Source of the DNA: Marinobacter changyiensis
GTDB lineage: Bacteria; Pseudomonadota; Gammaproteobacteria; Pseudomonadales; Oleiphilaceae
Reading direction: 5' to 3'
NCBI RefSeq assembly: GCF_009193265.1
Contig: NZ_VZZZ01000001.1
Span: 806,001 to 870,000 of the forward strand
DNA: 64,000 bases
Below, one piece after another: positions 8,958 to 16,896 of this stretch. Every line of letters starts with the position of its first letter. The stretch's first letter is position 1. A model generated the notes under the pieces. That model did no database searches, was not told the origin of the DNA, and saw nothing but the letters and a program-made list of their open reading frames with translations. The position numbers and the translations under genes are program-made.

Positions 8958-9290
8958 ATGACCGCAAAGCTTTCACGAATTCTTACGACCACCGTGGCGA
9001 TGTGCCTGATGGCTTTCGCTTCCCTTGGCCATGCCCAGGCAGTTGACGAATCTCCCTCAGCTCTGGCCATGACCGGTGATGCGCTGCTGGCCCGACCTGC
9101 CCTGCTTGTCACCACCATTCTGGGTAGCGCCGTTTATCTAGTATCCCTGCCTTTCTCCCTGCTGGGCGGAAATGCCGGGGAAGTGGGCAAAGTACTGGTG
9201 GTCGGCCCGGCCAAAGCGACATTCGTTCGCTGCCTCGGCTGCACCATGAGCGGTCGCAAACCACAAGCGGTCGCCCAGAACGATATGTAA
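8958..9290 (+). CDS. Small exported/membrane protein of unknown function
   Basis: The 110-residue product has a clear signal peptide (hydrophobic about 9-22, cleavage probably after GHA-QA). A second hydrophobic segment (about 46-70, 'LLVTTILGSAVYLVSLPFSLLGG') is followed by a conserved-looking 'VGPAKATFVRCLGC' tail with two cysteines. Similar short proteins occur in Pseudomonas next to mutM-like regions and are often labelled 'multidrug transporter' in databases, a label this sequence does not support. The ribosome site AGGAGA is strong, and the gene has its own AT-rich leader and its own terminator, so it is monocistronic. The function is not known. Confidence 0.8.
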   Translation: MTAKLSRILTTTVAMCLMAFASLGHAQAVDESPSALAMTGDALLARPALLVTTILGSAVYLVSLPFSLLGGNAGEVGKVLVVGPAKATFVRCLGCTMSGRKPQAVAQNDM

Positions 9291-9341
9291 TCCGGTCGTT
9301 GGAGCGCGCGGATCCTGCTTGCGCGAAAGCGTAAATTGCGG

Positions 9342-9374
9342 CAGCCTGAAAGTGTCATTCATTCAGGCTGTTTT
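9342..9374 (+). terminator. Rho-independent terminator
   Basis: A 9-bp perfect stem (CAGCCTGAA / TTCAGGCTG) with an 11-base loop is followed at once by TTTT. It ends the preceding small gene and finishes 5 bases before the yrfG start. Confidence 0.8.
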
Positions 9375-9379
9375 GCATT

Positions 9380-10066
9380 ATGGTCAACTGGTCTTGCCTC
9401 GATACAGTGTTCCTGGATATGGACGGAACCCTGCTCGATCTTCACTACGACACCCATTTCTGGCTCGAACACCTGCCCCGGCGCTACGCGGAATTCAATA
9501 ACCTGACACCCGACCAGGCGCGGAACATGATCATCCCGATGATCCAGGCTGAACGTGGCTCCCTGAACTGGTACTGCACCGATTACTGGAGTGACCGGCT
9601 GTCGTTGAACATCAGCGAACTGAAGGCCGAGGTACGGGACAAAATTGCCTACCGCCCCCATGTGAAGCCGTTTCTGGAAGCGTTGCGCACGGCCGGGCTG
9701 CGCTCGGTGATCGTCACCAATTGCCACCCCGACCCGCTCGCCCTGAAACTCCATAAAACCGGCCTCGATCACCTGGTGGACGATGTTATCTCCAGCCACA
9801 ACCTCGGCAAACCCAAGGAAGCACCGGAATTCTGGGCCGATCTGCTGCGGATTCAACCCCATGAGCCAGCCCGCACCCTGATGGTGGATGACAGCTTTCC
9901 GGTACTCGAAAGTGCCGTATCCGCAGGCATCGGGCAGTGCCTTGCCATCCTGGCACCGGACAGCCAGATCGTGCCACACCGGGCCCACCCCAGCATTCCC
10001 TCGATTCATCACTTTGACGAGGTGATGCCCCAACTTTTAAAACGCTCCATGCCATCGGGCGCGTGA
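9380..10066 (+). CDS. yrfG: HAD-family nucleotidase YrfG (GMP/IMP nucleotidase)
   Basis: This 228-residue haloacid-dehalogenase-fold phosphatase has motif I 'FLDMDGTLLD' (nucleophile D13, acid D15), motif II 'VIVTNC', motif III around the Lys of 'LGKPKE', and motif IV 'MVDDSFPV'. In E. coli YrfG dephosphorylates GMP and IMP and is followed by hslR, hslO and pckA. The same order holds here, which supports the assignment beyond the generic fold. It is separated from hslR by a large palindromic element. Confidence 0.88.
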   Translation: MVNWSCLDTVFLDMDGTLLDLHYDTHFWLEHLPRRYAEFNNLTPDQARNMIIPMIQAERGSLNWYCTDYWSDRLSLNISELKAEVRDKIAYRPHVKPFLEALRTAGLRSVIVTNCHPDPLALKLHKTGLDHLVDDVISSHNLGKPKEAPEFWADLLRIQPHEPARTLMVDDSFPVLESAVSAGIGQCLAILAPDSQIVPHRAHPSIPSIHHFDEVMPQLLKRSMPSGA

Positions 10067-10085
10067 ACTGTCTATACTAGTATCA

Positions 10086-10352
10086 TGGCTGGCTAATTCC
10101 TTAATCTACTGCGTACTGCTGAAGGTTTTGGGCTAGGCGCTGTCCTGCAGGCATGGTGGTTCCATGTCAAAGGGCAGGAACGACGATCCAAAGCCTTCAG
10201 CAGTACGCCCGGAGGGAGGCCCCAGGAATCTGGCTAGCGGTGTTGTGGCGGCTTGATTTGGAACCACCGGAGCGCCGGCCGCCAAACCTTCACCGCCACG
10301 CCTTGCTTTCCAGATTCCTGGGGCCTCAGTAGGTTAAGGAATTAGCCAGCCA
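10086..10352. repeat. 267-bp palindromic three-way-junction element
   Basis: Outer arms of 26 bases (10086-10111 and 10327-10352) pair with one G.U-type difference. Inside them are two hairpins. Hairpin A has 21-base arms (10111-10131 / 10188-10208), again with one G.U-type difference. Hairpin B has perfect 17-base arms (10217-10233 / 10310-10326). The hairpins abut the outer arms with only 8 unpaired bases between them. Each terminal loop region is itself partly paired, and the two share an inverted decamer, GGTGGTTCCA / TGGAACCACC. No ORF is evident. It could be a MITE- or REP-like mobile repeat or a structured RNA in the yrfG-hslR spacer. Confidence 0.8.
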
Positions 10353-10386
10353 GGACACTCGGCATAGGCACAGCAAGCGGGGAGAC

Positions 10387-10794
10387 ATGACCTCACCAGC
10401 AGAAAGCGATAACAAGGTACGACTCGACAAATGGCTCTGGGCCGCTCGGTTCTTCAAAACCCGCAGCCTGGCCAAAGACGCCATCGAAGGCGGTAAGGTG
10501 CATTACAACGATCAGCGCTGCAAACCCGGCAGAGCAGTGGAGCCCGGTGCCCGGCTCAAACTCCGCCAGGGCTTTCAGGAGCGTACGGTGATTGTGGATG
10601 ACGTCAGCGACCGCCGGCGCAGTGCGCCCGAAGCCCAGATGCTCTACCACGAGACCGACGACAGCGTTAAACACCGGGAAGACCTGGCCTGGCAACGTAA
10701 GACCATGCAGGCCGCGCAACTGCCCCCGGCCAGGCGCCCATCCAAGAAAGACCGGCGTAACATACAGCGTTTCAAAGACCAGAACGGCATCTGA
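10387..10794 (+). CDS. hslR: Ribosome-associated heat-shock protein Hsp15
   Basis: Hsp15 is an S4-domain RNA-binding protein that rescues 50S subunits carrying stalled nascent chains after heat stress. The 135-residue product has the S4 fold at residues 11-60 ('VRLDKWLWAARFFKTRSLA', 'GKVHYN') and a basic C-terminal tail ('ARRPSKKDRRNIQRFK'). The start ATG is preceded by GGGGAG. It lies upstream of hslO as in E. coli. The 78-base spacer to hslO contains a short hairpin (CCGACC / GGTCGG). Confidence 0.93.
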   Translation: MTSPAESDNKVRLDKWLWAARFFKTRSLAKDAIEGGKVHYNDQRCKPGRAVEPGARLKLRQGFQERTVIVDDVSDRRRSAPEAQMLYHETDDSVKHREDLAWQRKTMQAAQLPPARRPSKKDRRNIQRFKDQNGI

Positions 10795-10872
10795 CGCAGT
10801 TACGCCGGTGCCACCGAATTTTTGCCCGGGCCGCCGACCAACCGGTCGGGCAGACATCAGGAGACTCATTTA

Positions 10873-11727
10873 ATGGCGTCCCAGGACCAGTTCCAGCGAT
10901 TTATCTTTGAGCACAGCCAGATTCGTGGCGCATGGGTGCAACTGTCCGACAGTTACACCGGCATCACCCAGCAGTCCGACTATCCGGCCCGGGTAAAAGC
11001 CCTGCTCGGCCAGACCCTGGCCGCCAGCGTGCTGATGAGCAGCAGCCTGAAATTTGAAGGCACCCTGTCACTGCAGGCCAAAGGCGACGGCCCGGTGCGG
11101 CTGTTCATGGCCGAGTGCAGCCATGACCGTTTCATCCGTGGACTGGCTCAGTTTGAGGAAGGCGCCGCCAACAGCGACTCCCTGCATGAATTGCTCGGCA
11201 AAGGCCAGATGGCTATCACCATCACCCCGGCACAGGGCCAGCGTTACCAGGGCGTGGTCCCCCGGGAGCACGACTCCCTGGCGGAATGTCTGGAAGACTA
11301 CTTTGCCCGGTCCGAGCAGATCGCCACCAGCCTGATCCTGTTTTCAGACGATACTCGCAGCGCCGGCCTGATGCTCCAGCGCCTGCCCGGCGGCACCGAA
11401 CCGGACGACGACCTGTGGCAACGGGTCAATCACCTGGCCAGCACCGTCAAACCGGAAGAGCTGTTGGAGCTGGACAGCGAGACCATCCTCCACCGGCTGT
11501 TCCACGAAGAAGAAGTGCGCGTATTCGCTGCCGACCCGGTGGCCTTCCGCTGCAGCTGTTCGGAAGAACGTACTCAGTCCGCCCTCAAGGCCATCGGCCA
11601 GGAAGAGTGCTACAGCATTCTCACCGAGCGCGGCGATATCGAGATGGATTGCCAGTTTTGTCATGCCCAGTACCGCTTTGACCGCAACGATATTGACCGG
11701 CTGTTTCTCGGGCATTCCTTGCATTAG
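10873..11727 (+). CDS. hslO: Redox-regulated molecular chaperone Hsp33
   Basis: Hsp33 is activated by oxidative unfolding and holds client proteins until reducing conditions return. The 284-residue protein has the N-terminal core (about 1-180) and the redox-switch zinc centre near the C-terminus: CxC in 'FRCSCSEERTQ' and CxxC in 'DCQFCHAQY'. The start is ATG at 10873 with AGGAG upstream. An in-frame ATG at 10822 would add 17 residues without a ribosome site. It pairs with hslR as in enterics. Confidence 0.95.
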   Translation: MASQDQFQRFIFEHSQIRGAWVQLSDSYTGITQQSDYPARVKALLGQTLAASVLMSSSLKFEGTLSLQAKGDGPVRLFMAECSHDRFIRGLAQFEEGAANSDSLHELLGKGQMAITITPAQGQRYQGVVPREHDSLAECLEDYFARSEQIATSLILFSDDTRSAGLMLQRLPGGTEPDDDLWQRVNHLASTVKPEELLELDSETILHRLFHEEEVRVFAADPVAFRCSCSEERTQSALKAIGQEECYSILTERGDIEMDCQFCHAQYRFDRNDIDRLFLGHSLH

Positions 11728-11772
11728 TTTATGGGCCATTCATTACATTAATTGTAATGATAGCTATATCTT

Positions 11773-11815
11773 CCACCCGAAAGCCCGATTGGGTGGATTG
11801 GGCATTCGTTTTTTT
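11773..11815 (+). terminator. Possible terminator downstream of hslO
   Basis: CCACCC and GGGTGG arms, plus an alternative GCCC / GGGC pairing, are followed after a few bases by a run of seven T. A separate AT-rich hairpin (CATTACA / TGTAATG, 11741-11759) lies just before. The T-run is not directly at the stem base, so efficiency is uncertain. Confidence 0.4.
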
Positions 11816-11855
11816 GAGGGGCGTCTGGCATAATTGGCCGCCTGAGAAGACTCAA

Positions 11856-11884
11856 TTGATCAGTTTTCCGCCAGCTTTTATGCT
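11856..11884 (+). promoter_or_regulatory. Candidate sigma-70 promoter of pckA
   Basis: TTGATC (11856-11861) and TATGCT (11879-11884) are separated by 17 bases. Each matches 4 of 6 consensus positions. Transcription would begin at about 11891, leaving a leader of about 65 bases to the preferred pckA start. Confidence 0.45.
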
Positions 11885-11957
11885 CCGGGTACCAGGGTAG
11901 GTAACCCGGCCTTTGGCGGCTGATACAATTTCCGACGATACCCTTGGCGAGGTCGAA

Positions 11958-13490
11958 GTGAGCATCACCTATAATGATCCGAGCACAGCACACCTGGTTG
12001 AGCTGGCAATTGAACGAAAAGAAGGCCAACTGGCGGCGAACGGCTCACTGGTCGTCAAGACCGGAAAGCGCACTGGCCGCTCTCCCATGGACAGGTACAT
12101 CGTTGAAGAACCCAGCACCGCCGACGACATCCAGTGGGGACCCATCAACCGGCCCTTTGATGCCGACAAGTTCGATGCACTGTGGGATCGGGTAGAAGCC
12201 TACCTCGTCGAGCAGACTCATTTCGTTTCCCAGGTGCACGTCGGGTCTGACCCCGAACACTACCTGCCAGTGAAAATGACCACCGAAACCGCGTGGCAAA
12301 ACCTGTTCGGCCGCAACCTATTTATCCGCCCTGACTCGTTCAACCCGTCAGACAAGCAGGAGTGGCAGATTCTGAATGCCGCCAACTTCGAATGCGTACC
12401 CAAGCGTGACGGCACCAACAGCGACGGCTGTGTAATCATCAACTTTGCCCGCCGCAAGGTACTGCTGGCTGGCATGCACTACGCCGGCGAAATGAAAAAA
12501 GCCATGTTCTCGGTGCAGAACTTCCTGCTGCCCGAGAAAGACGTACTGCCGATGCACTGCTCCGCCAACGTGGGCGACGACGGCGAAACCTGCCTGTTCT
12601 TCGGCCTCTCCGGCACCGGCAAGACTACCCTGTCCGCGGACCCGAGCCGTTTCCTGATCGGTGATGACGAACACGGCTGGGGCCCCGGCACCGTGTTCAA
12701 TATCGAAGGCGGCTGCTACGCCAAGTGCATCGACCTGAGCCAGAAGAACGAGCCCATAATCTGGGACGCTATTCGCTTCGGTGCCATAGTTGAAAACGTT
12801 GTGATCGACCCGGATACCCGCGTGCCTGATTACACCGACGTGTCCCTGACCGAAAACTCCCGCTGCGCCTACCCGCTTGAGCACGTTGAAAAACGCGTTC
12901 CGGAAAACCGCGCCGGTGAGCCGTCACACATCGTATTCCTGACCTGCGACATGACCGGCGTACTGCCGCCCGTGTCCGTGCTGAGCAAAGAAGCTGCGGC
13001 ATACCACTTCCTGAGTGGCTACACTGCACTGGTTGGCTCGACAGAAATGGGCTCCTCATCCAAACTGAAAGCCACCTTCTCCACCTGCTTCGGCGCACCC
13101 TTTTTCCCACGCCCCGCCGGCGTATACGCCGAGCTCCTGATGAAGCGCATGGACGAATTCGGTAGCCGGGTATTCCTGGTCAACACCGGCTGGACCGGCG
13201 GCCCCCACGGTAAAGGCGAGCGATTCAGCATCCCCACCACCCGTGGCATCATCAGCGCCATCCAGAACGGCGACCTGGACGATACCGAAACCGAACACCT
13301 GCCAACCCTTAACCTCGACGTACCCCTCAACGTCCCCAACGTCGACAGCAAGCTGCTGAACCCACGCAACACCTGGGCCAGCACTGACGAGTACGACGCC
13401 AAGGCAAAAGAGCTGATCAGTCAGTTCGTTGAGAACTTCAAGAAGTTTGATGTTTCTGAGTCGATTGTGAAGGCTGGGCCTAAAGCCTGA
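11958..13490 (+). CDS. pckA: Phosphoenolpyruvate carboxykinase (ATP)
   Basis: PckA converts oxaloacetate and ATP to phosphoenolpyruvate, CO2 and ADP, the committed step of gluconeogenesis. Visible motifs are '[10 protein letters not shown]' (substrate site), 'HCSANVG', the kinase-specific P-loop '[11 protein letters not shown]', the metal site 'IGDDEHGWG' and '[12 protein letters not shown]'. I prefer the GTG start at 11958, preceded by GAGG at a 5-base gap. It gives 510 residues, close to Pseudomonas PckA. The open frame extends to a TTG at 11913, which lacks a good ribosome site and adds 15 residues. The gene follows hslO as in enterics and has its own promoter candidate and terminator. Confidence 0.96.
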   Translation: MSITYNDPSTAHLVELAIERKEGQLAANGSLVVKTGKRTGRSPMDRYIVEEPSTADDIQWGPINRPFDADKFDALWDRVEAYLVEQTHFVSQVHVGSDPEHYLPVKMTTETAWQNLFGRNLFIRPDSFNPSDKQEWQILNAANFECVPKRDGTNSDGCVIINFARRKVLLAGMHYAGEMKKAMFSVQNFLLPEKDVLPMHCSANVGDDGETCLFFGLSGTGKTTLSADPSRFLIGDDEHGWGPGTVFNIEGGCYAKCIDLSQKNEPIIWDAIRFGAIVENVVIDPDTRVPDYTDVSLTENSRCAYPLEHVEKRVPENRAGEPSHIVFLTCDMTGVLPPVSVLSKEAAAYHFLSGYTALVGSTEMGSSSKLKATFSTCFGAPFFPRPAGVYAELLMKRMDEFGSRVFLVNTGWTGGPHGKGERFSIPTTRGIISAIQNGDLDDTETEHLPTLNLDVPLNVPNVDSKLLNPRNTWASTDEYDAKAKELISQFVENFKKFDVSESIVKAGPKA

Positions 13491-13503
13491 GACTGAACGA
13501 CGG

Positions 13504-13539
13504 AAAAAGCGCCCTGCTGAAAAGTACGGCGCTTTTTTT
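13504..13539 (+). terminator. Rho-independent terminator of pckA
   Basis: Arms AAAAAGCGCC (13504-13513) and GGCGCTTTTT (13528-13537) surround a 14-base loop and run into seven T. It can also serve the converging pagL gene. Confidence 0.88.
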
Positions 13540-13561
13540 GGGCCTGGAATTAATAATACAG

Positions 13562-14131
13562 TCAATTTCGATTTTTTATGGCCGGGCTCGCGGTGTTGTC
13601 ACCAAGGGGGACACTGAACGAAAGAACGACTGCTTCAGTGCCCGGGTTCTCGTCGGATAGCCCGCCATTTGATAAATGGAATACCGCAACACCCAGCCGG
13701 TACCCCTGGTTGAACTGGTGCGAAATCTCCAGACCGCTACGAAATTCCAGCATGTGGCCGAGATTAAACCCCGAACGGTTGTTGAAACGCCCGAGCCCGA
13801 AACTCGGAGTCAGTAACCAATGACCTGCAAAACGAAAATCCCGGCGTAACTCTGCGTATATATAATTCGCCCCATCCGCGCCGACCACCACTCCGATTGA
13901 GGGTACGAGCCTATAGCGCGCCAGCGGGGAAAAACGGTACTCGAGGCCGTAGCGCCAGAGGTTATTCAGGTTTCGGTCGACACCTACCTGCCCCGCGGTG
14001 AAATTGACCAGGGGGCGCTCAAGTGAGCGGCCAGTCTGCTCGGATTCACTTTCTCCATAAACGGAGGGGGAGGACAGGGAGAGCCCTGCAACAAAGAGTG
14101 TTGCAACTGTAAATAGGGTTTTGCCGGCCAT
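13562..14131 (-). CDS. pagL: Lipid A 3-O-deacylase, PagL type
   Basis: PagL is an outer-membrane beta-barrel enzyme that removes the 3-position acyl chain from lipid A, altering surface charge and immune recognition. The 189-residue precursor has a signal peptide (about 1-26, cleavage near VYG-ES) followed by alternating amphipathic strands. The C-terminal motif 'VFHLSNGGL...NPGTE' supplies the expected His-Ser-Glu set at H152, S154 and E166. The 14-residue spacing from His to Glu matches the triad in P. aeruginosa PagL. It converges on pckA. The gene to its other side is a toxin-antitoxin pair, so it stands alone. Confidence 0.88.
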   Translation of the reverse strand: MAGKTLFTVATLFVAGLSLSSPSVYGESESEQTGRSLERPLVNFTAGQVGVDRNLNNLWRYGLEYRFSPLARYRLVPSIGVVVGADGANYIYAELRRDFRFAGHWLLTPSFGLGRFNNRSGFNLGHMLEFRSGLEISHQFNQGYRLGVAVFHLSNGGLSDENPGTEAVVLSFSVPLGDNTASPAIKNRN

Positions 14132-14327
14132 GAACGCGAATTACCTTCTGTTTGGGGAGCCCCTGAAGAACGCTTCATTTACCTGAATTATAGTGGCGAT
14201 TTTTGGGTATTGGATCGCGCTCGTCATTATCTTTTATACTGACCCTGAAACTTTCCATCGGTTGCGTCACTCACTGAAACGTTAGCTGCTGAGTACAAAA
14301 AGCACACAACGTGCCAGCATTTGACTT

Positions 14328-14606
14328 ATGAAACCGATCACGTGGAACCCGGAAAAGAACAAGCTTCTCCAAGAGGAAAGGAGCATCTCGTTCGAGGACG
14401 TGGTTTTACACATTTCTATCGGAGGTATCCTGGATACGTTCGAGCATCCGAATCAGGAACGGTATCCGGGCCAACAGATTCACGTGATTGAAATAGAGGG
14501 CTTCGCCTATCCGGTGCCCTTTGTTGAGTCGGAAGATGAGGTTTTTCTGAAAACGATCATCCCGAGCCGGAAAGCGACAAAAATCTATTTGGGAGGGCCG
14601 AAATGA
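14328..14606 (+). CDS. Putative type II toxin, BrnT/DUF4258-like
   Basis: The 92-residue basic-aromatic protein starts 'ITWNPEKNKLLQEERSISFEDVV' and ends with 'FLKTIIPSRKATKIYL'. This layout (W-x-P-x-K-N, then 'SFEDV', then a C-terminal beta-strand 'KTIIPSRKAT') is that of small RelE-superfamily toxins of the BrnT/DUF4258 kind. It overlaps the next gene by 4 bases (ATGA), and that gene encodes a ribbon-helix-helix-like protein, which is the strongest support for a toxin-antitoxin module. The toxin gene comes first, the reverse of most type II systems but usual for BrnT/A. The 196-base gap to the divergent pagL holds a TATACT (about 14234) that could drive it. Confidence 0.75.
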   Translation: MKPITWNPEKNKLLQEERSISFEDVVLHISIGGILDTFEHPNQERYPGQQIHVIEIEGFAYPVPFVESEDEVFLKTIIPSRKATKIYLGGPK

Positions 14607-14875
14607 GCAGGCTGGATAAAGAAGAGCAGGAAATTCTGGACGCGTTCGATGCTGGAGAGTTACAGCGGGCGCCAGATATTGAGGACCGAAAAGCGCGGCA
14701 CCAACAGTATGCCGAGGCCATGTTCAAGAAAGATGCTCGCATCAATATCAGGCTTTCTTCCAAGGACCTTCGGGGGCTGCAGAAGAAAGCACTGGCAGAG
14801 GGTATTCCCTACCAAACACTTGTTGCCAGCATCCTCCACAAGTATGTCGAAGGTCGCTTGCATGAGGATCGGTAG
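14603..14875 (+). CDS. Putative antitoxin, CopG/BrnA-like
   Basis: This is a 90-residue protein. The N-terminal half is charged ('DKEEQEILDAFDAGEL'). The C-terminal half carries a ribbon-helix-helix-like region 'DARINIRLSSKDLRGLQKKA' followed by 'GIPYQTLVASILHKYVEG', the usual CopG-type DNA-binding fold. Such antitoxins neutralise the partner toxin and repress the shared promoter. Translation is coupled to the upstream toxin by the ATGA overlap. Confidence 0.78.
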   Translation: MSRLDKEEQEILDAFDAGELQRAPDIEDRKARHQQYAEAMFKKDARINIRLSSKDLRGLQKKALAEGIPYQTLVASILHKYVEGRLHEDR

Positions 14876-15117
14876 CTAACCAAGCCATGCTTCAGAGGGA
14901 AAGCCATGGAGGGGCCCTTCGGAGGAGCCCCGACGCCTGGCCTGCTAGCAGGTGCGTTTCACTATCCGGGCGGCGGCGATTTCGGCTTCGCCGTGACAAC
15001 CTTTGCCCTGAGCTTACAAACTGTAACCAATGGGGCAATGCCCCCGAGAGACTGCACTACTGCAATACCTGCAACAAAAAACGACACGGACAAACGACCA
15101 ACAAGAGCCTTCCAACA
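14876..15117. other. Non-coding, hairpin-rich spacer between antitoxin and HU gene
   Basis: No convincing ORF is seen in these 242 bases; an open frame crosses it into HU but lacks any recognisable protein. The first half is rich in small palindromes: GGGGC(C)CT / AGG(A)GCCCC around 14911, CCTGCTAGCAGG around 14939, and CGGCGA / TCGCCG around 14970. No T-run follows any of them. It may mark an old insertion point of the toxin-antitoxin cassette. Confidence 0.4.
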
Positions 15118-15145
15118 TTGACACCTCACTCCCAGACGCTATACC
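15118..15145 (+). promoter_or_regulatory. Candidate sigma-70 promoter of the HU gene
   Basis: A perfect TTGACA (15118-15123) is separated by 16 bases from TATACC (15140-15145, 4 of 6 matches). The start point would be about 45 bases before the HU start codon. Confidence 0.6.
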
Positions 15146-15195
15146 ACTATGGGAGCAGGCCAGTTGAGAGCTTGCGAAATTCAAAGGAGTTACTG

Positions 15196-15468
15196 ATGCG
15201 TAAACCAGAACTTGCCAGCGCGATCGCCGACGAAACCGGTCTGACCCGCGAAAAAGCCAGCGAGATTATCACCGCTTTCACGGACCAGGTGTCCGCAGCC
15301 GCTGCCCGGGGCGATGACGTCACCCTGATCGGATTTGGCACCTTCAACGTCCGGAAGCGGGAAGCCCGCAGCGGTCGCAACCCCCAGACCGGCGCGCCGA
15401 TCCAGATCGCCGCCAGCCGCACTGTCGGTTTCAAGGCAGGCAAAGCTCTGAAAGACGCCGTCAAGTAA
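15196..15468 (+). CDS. HU-family DNA-binding protein
   Basis: This 90-residue histone-like protein bends DNA non-specifically and shapes the nucleoid. It has the classic fold: an N-terminal helical pair ('KPELASAIADETGLTREKA'), then the beta arm with 'GFGTFNVRKREARSGRNPQTG', and the closing helix 'GFKAGKALKDAVK'. The start is ATG at 15196 with AAAGGAG upstream, and the first residues MRKPELA are standard for HU. The longer frame beginning at 14887 is not coding before this ATG. I cannot tell whether it is the main HU or a paralogue; its own promoter and short tail suggest an independent unit. Confidence 0.93.
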   Translation: MRKPELASAIADETGLTREKASEIITAFTDQVSAAAARGDDVTLIGFGTFNVRKREARSGRNPQTGAPIQIAASRTVGFKAGKALKDAVK

Positions 15469-15475
15469 CGGCTGA

Positions 15476-15518
15476 CCATGCCCTGCTGCACGGTCTCAGC
15501 AGTGCCCCATGGGCATGG
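15476..15518. terminator. Possible hairpin terminator between HU and pyrC'
   Basis: Outer arms CCATGCCC / GGGCATGG (15476-15483, 15511-15518) and inner arms CTGCTG / CAGCAG form a long hairpin just after the HU stop. No T-run follows, so intrinsic termination is not assured. Confidence 0.4.
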
Positions 15519-15600
15519 CCTTCAACACCCCTCACGCTCCCACAACATCACCTCATCAGGGCGAACACACAGAAGCTGCCAGGCAGGAAGACCAGTGGGG

Positions 15601-16896
15601 CTAAGCGAGCGCCCAAGCCGTTTTGCCTGCGCACAGAGTGTGCCGGACAACACCGGGCAAGGGTCGGCTGGTGACCGGGACATGCTTGCCGGCAGAGAGG
15701 ATATTGGTCGCCGTTGGAGTCCAGGTGGCCCTGGTATCGATGACGCAAATATCCGCCACCTCACCGACTGATAAAGTGTTGTCGGTCAGCCCCAGTACTG
15801 TCGCGGGACCCTTGGTCAGCGCAGCAATCAGGTGGGCTTCGCTCAGTTCGCCTTTCTGCACCAGCCCGAGACCCAGGGAGAGCACGCTCTCGATAGACGA
15901 CAGACCAGGTTCGGTGGCGGCCAACGGTGCCCGTTTGGCGGCCGAATCGTGAGGCTGGTGCTGGCTGACAATGGCATCAATGACGCCATCCCGGACACCA
16001 GCCAGCAAGCCTTGCCGATCGGCCTCGGTGCGCAGAGGCGGCAGCACGTGAAAGCGGCTGTCAAAACCACCAAGAGCCTGCTCGGTAAATACCAGATGGT
16101 GCATGGCCACATCTGCCGTCACCAATACGCCCCGCGCACGGGCGTCAGCGACCATGGCGACGCTGCGGGCGGTAGAGAGCTGGCTGAGATGCAACCGCAC
16201 CCCGGTTTCTTCCGCCAGCAATAACATTTCTGACACGGCGGCGGTTTCTGCCACTTCCGGAATGCCCAGCAGACCCAGGCGAGTCGTCACCATGCCATCG
16301 TGGGCAAAGCCGTCGGCCGCCAGGGCATGATTACGGGGCTGCAGCATCAGGGTGAACCCGAAGGTCTGGGCATAGGCCATGGCGCGGCGAAGGATACGGG
16401 CATTGCGAACGGTCGACATTCCGTTACTCAGGGCCACACATCCGGCGGCAGAGAGCCCGACCATATCGCTCAGTAATTCGCCTTCCAGGCCTCGGGTTGC
16501 AGCACCGAGCGGGAGCACGTTGATCGGCGAACGGTTGGCCGCCACCTCTCGTATCAGATGGGTGACGGCACCCGAATCATTCACGGGGGAGGAATCCGGC
16601 GCGGCACACACCGTGGTGTAACCGCCCTTGGCCGCGGCCCGGGTCTCGCTGGCAATGTTACCCTTCTGGCCGGCACCGGGTTCACGCAGGTTGCAGCAGA
16701 GGTCGGTAAAACCCGGGGTTACCATGCAGCCGGTAGCGTCAATGGTCTGGTCCACTTCGGCCTGGTCGGCTTGCTCTCCCAACGCTTCAATGCGGCCGTT
16801 GCGGATCAGCAGGCTGCAGGGGTTCTGCTCGCGGCCGTTGGTTGTCAGCCGATGGCCATTGGCAATTCTGATGACCGGTTGCTGATCAACACTCAC
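15601..16896 (-). CDS. pyrC': Non-catalytic dihydroorotase homologue PyrC'
   Basis: This 431-residue amidohydrolase-fold protein is related to dihydroorotase but lacks zinc ligands. Where active enzymes read D-x-H-x-H before 'LREPG', this one has D65-L-C67-C68-N69, so both histidines are lost. In Pseudomonas the equivalent inactive PyrC' is needed for assembly of the dodecameric aspartate transcarbamoylase with PyrB, and the same role is likely here. It begins with a GTG that overlaps the pyrB stop (GTGA), indicating tight coupling. A working dihydroorotase must be encoded elsewhere in the genome. Confidence 0.93.
   Translation of the reverse strand: MSVDQQPVIRIANGHRLTTNGREQNPCSLLIRNGRIEALGEQADQAEVDQTIDATGCMVTPGFTDLCCNLREPGAGQKGNIASETRAAAKGGYTTVCAAPDSSPVNDSGAVTHLIREVAANRSPINVLPLGAATRGLEGELLSDMVGLSAAGCVALSNGMSTVRNARILRRAMAYAQTFGFTLMLQPRNHALAADGFAHDGMVTTRLGLLGIPEVAETAAVSEMLLLAEETGVRLHLSQLSTARSVAMVADARARGVLVTADVAMHHLVFTEQALGGFDSRFHVLPPLRTEADRQGLLAGVRDGVIDAIVSQHQPHDSAAKRAPLAATEPGLSSIESVLSLGLGLVQKGELSEAHLIAALTKGPATVLGLTDNTLSVGEVADICVIDTRATWTPTATNILSAGKHVPVTSRPLPGVVRHTLCAGKTAWALA

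Noticed and set aside
14280..14300. GTTAGCT near an imperfect repeat as an integron attC core before the toxin gene
   Set aside because: It does not fit the GTTRRRY core, there is no matching RYYYAAC partner at the other end of the gene pair, and no integrase or cassette array is present.
14887..15195. N-terminal extension of the HU protein (about 100 codons)
   Set aside because: The HU start MRKPELA has its own AAAGGAG site, and a TTGACA promoter candidate lies within the supposed extension.
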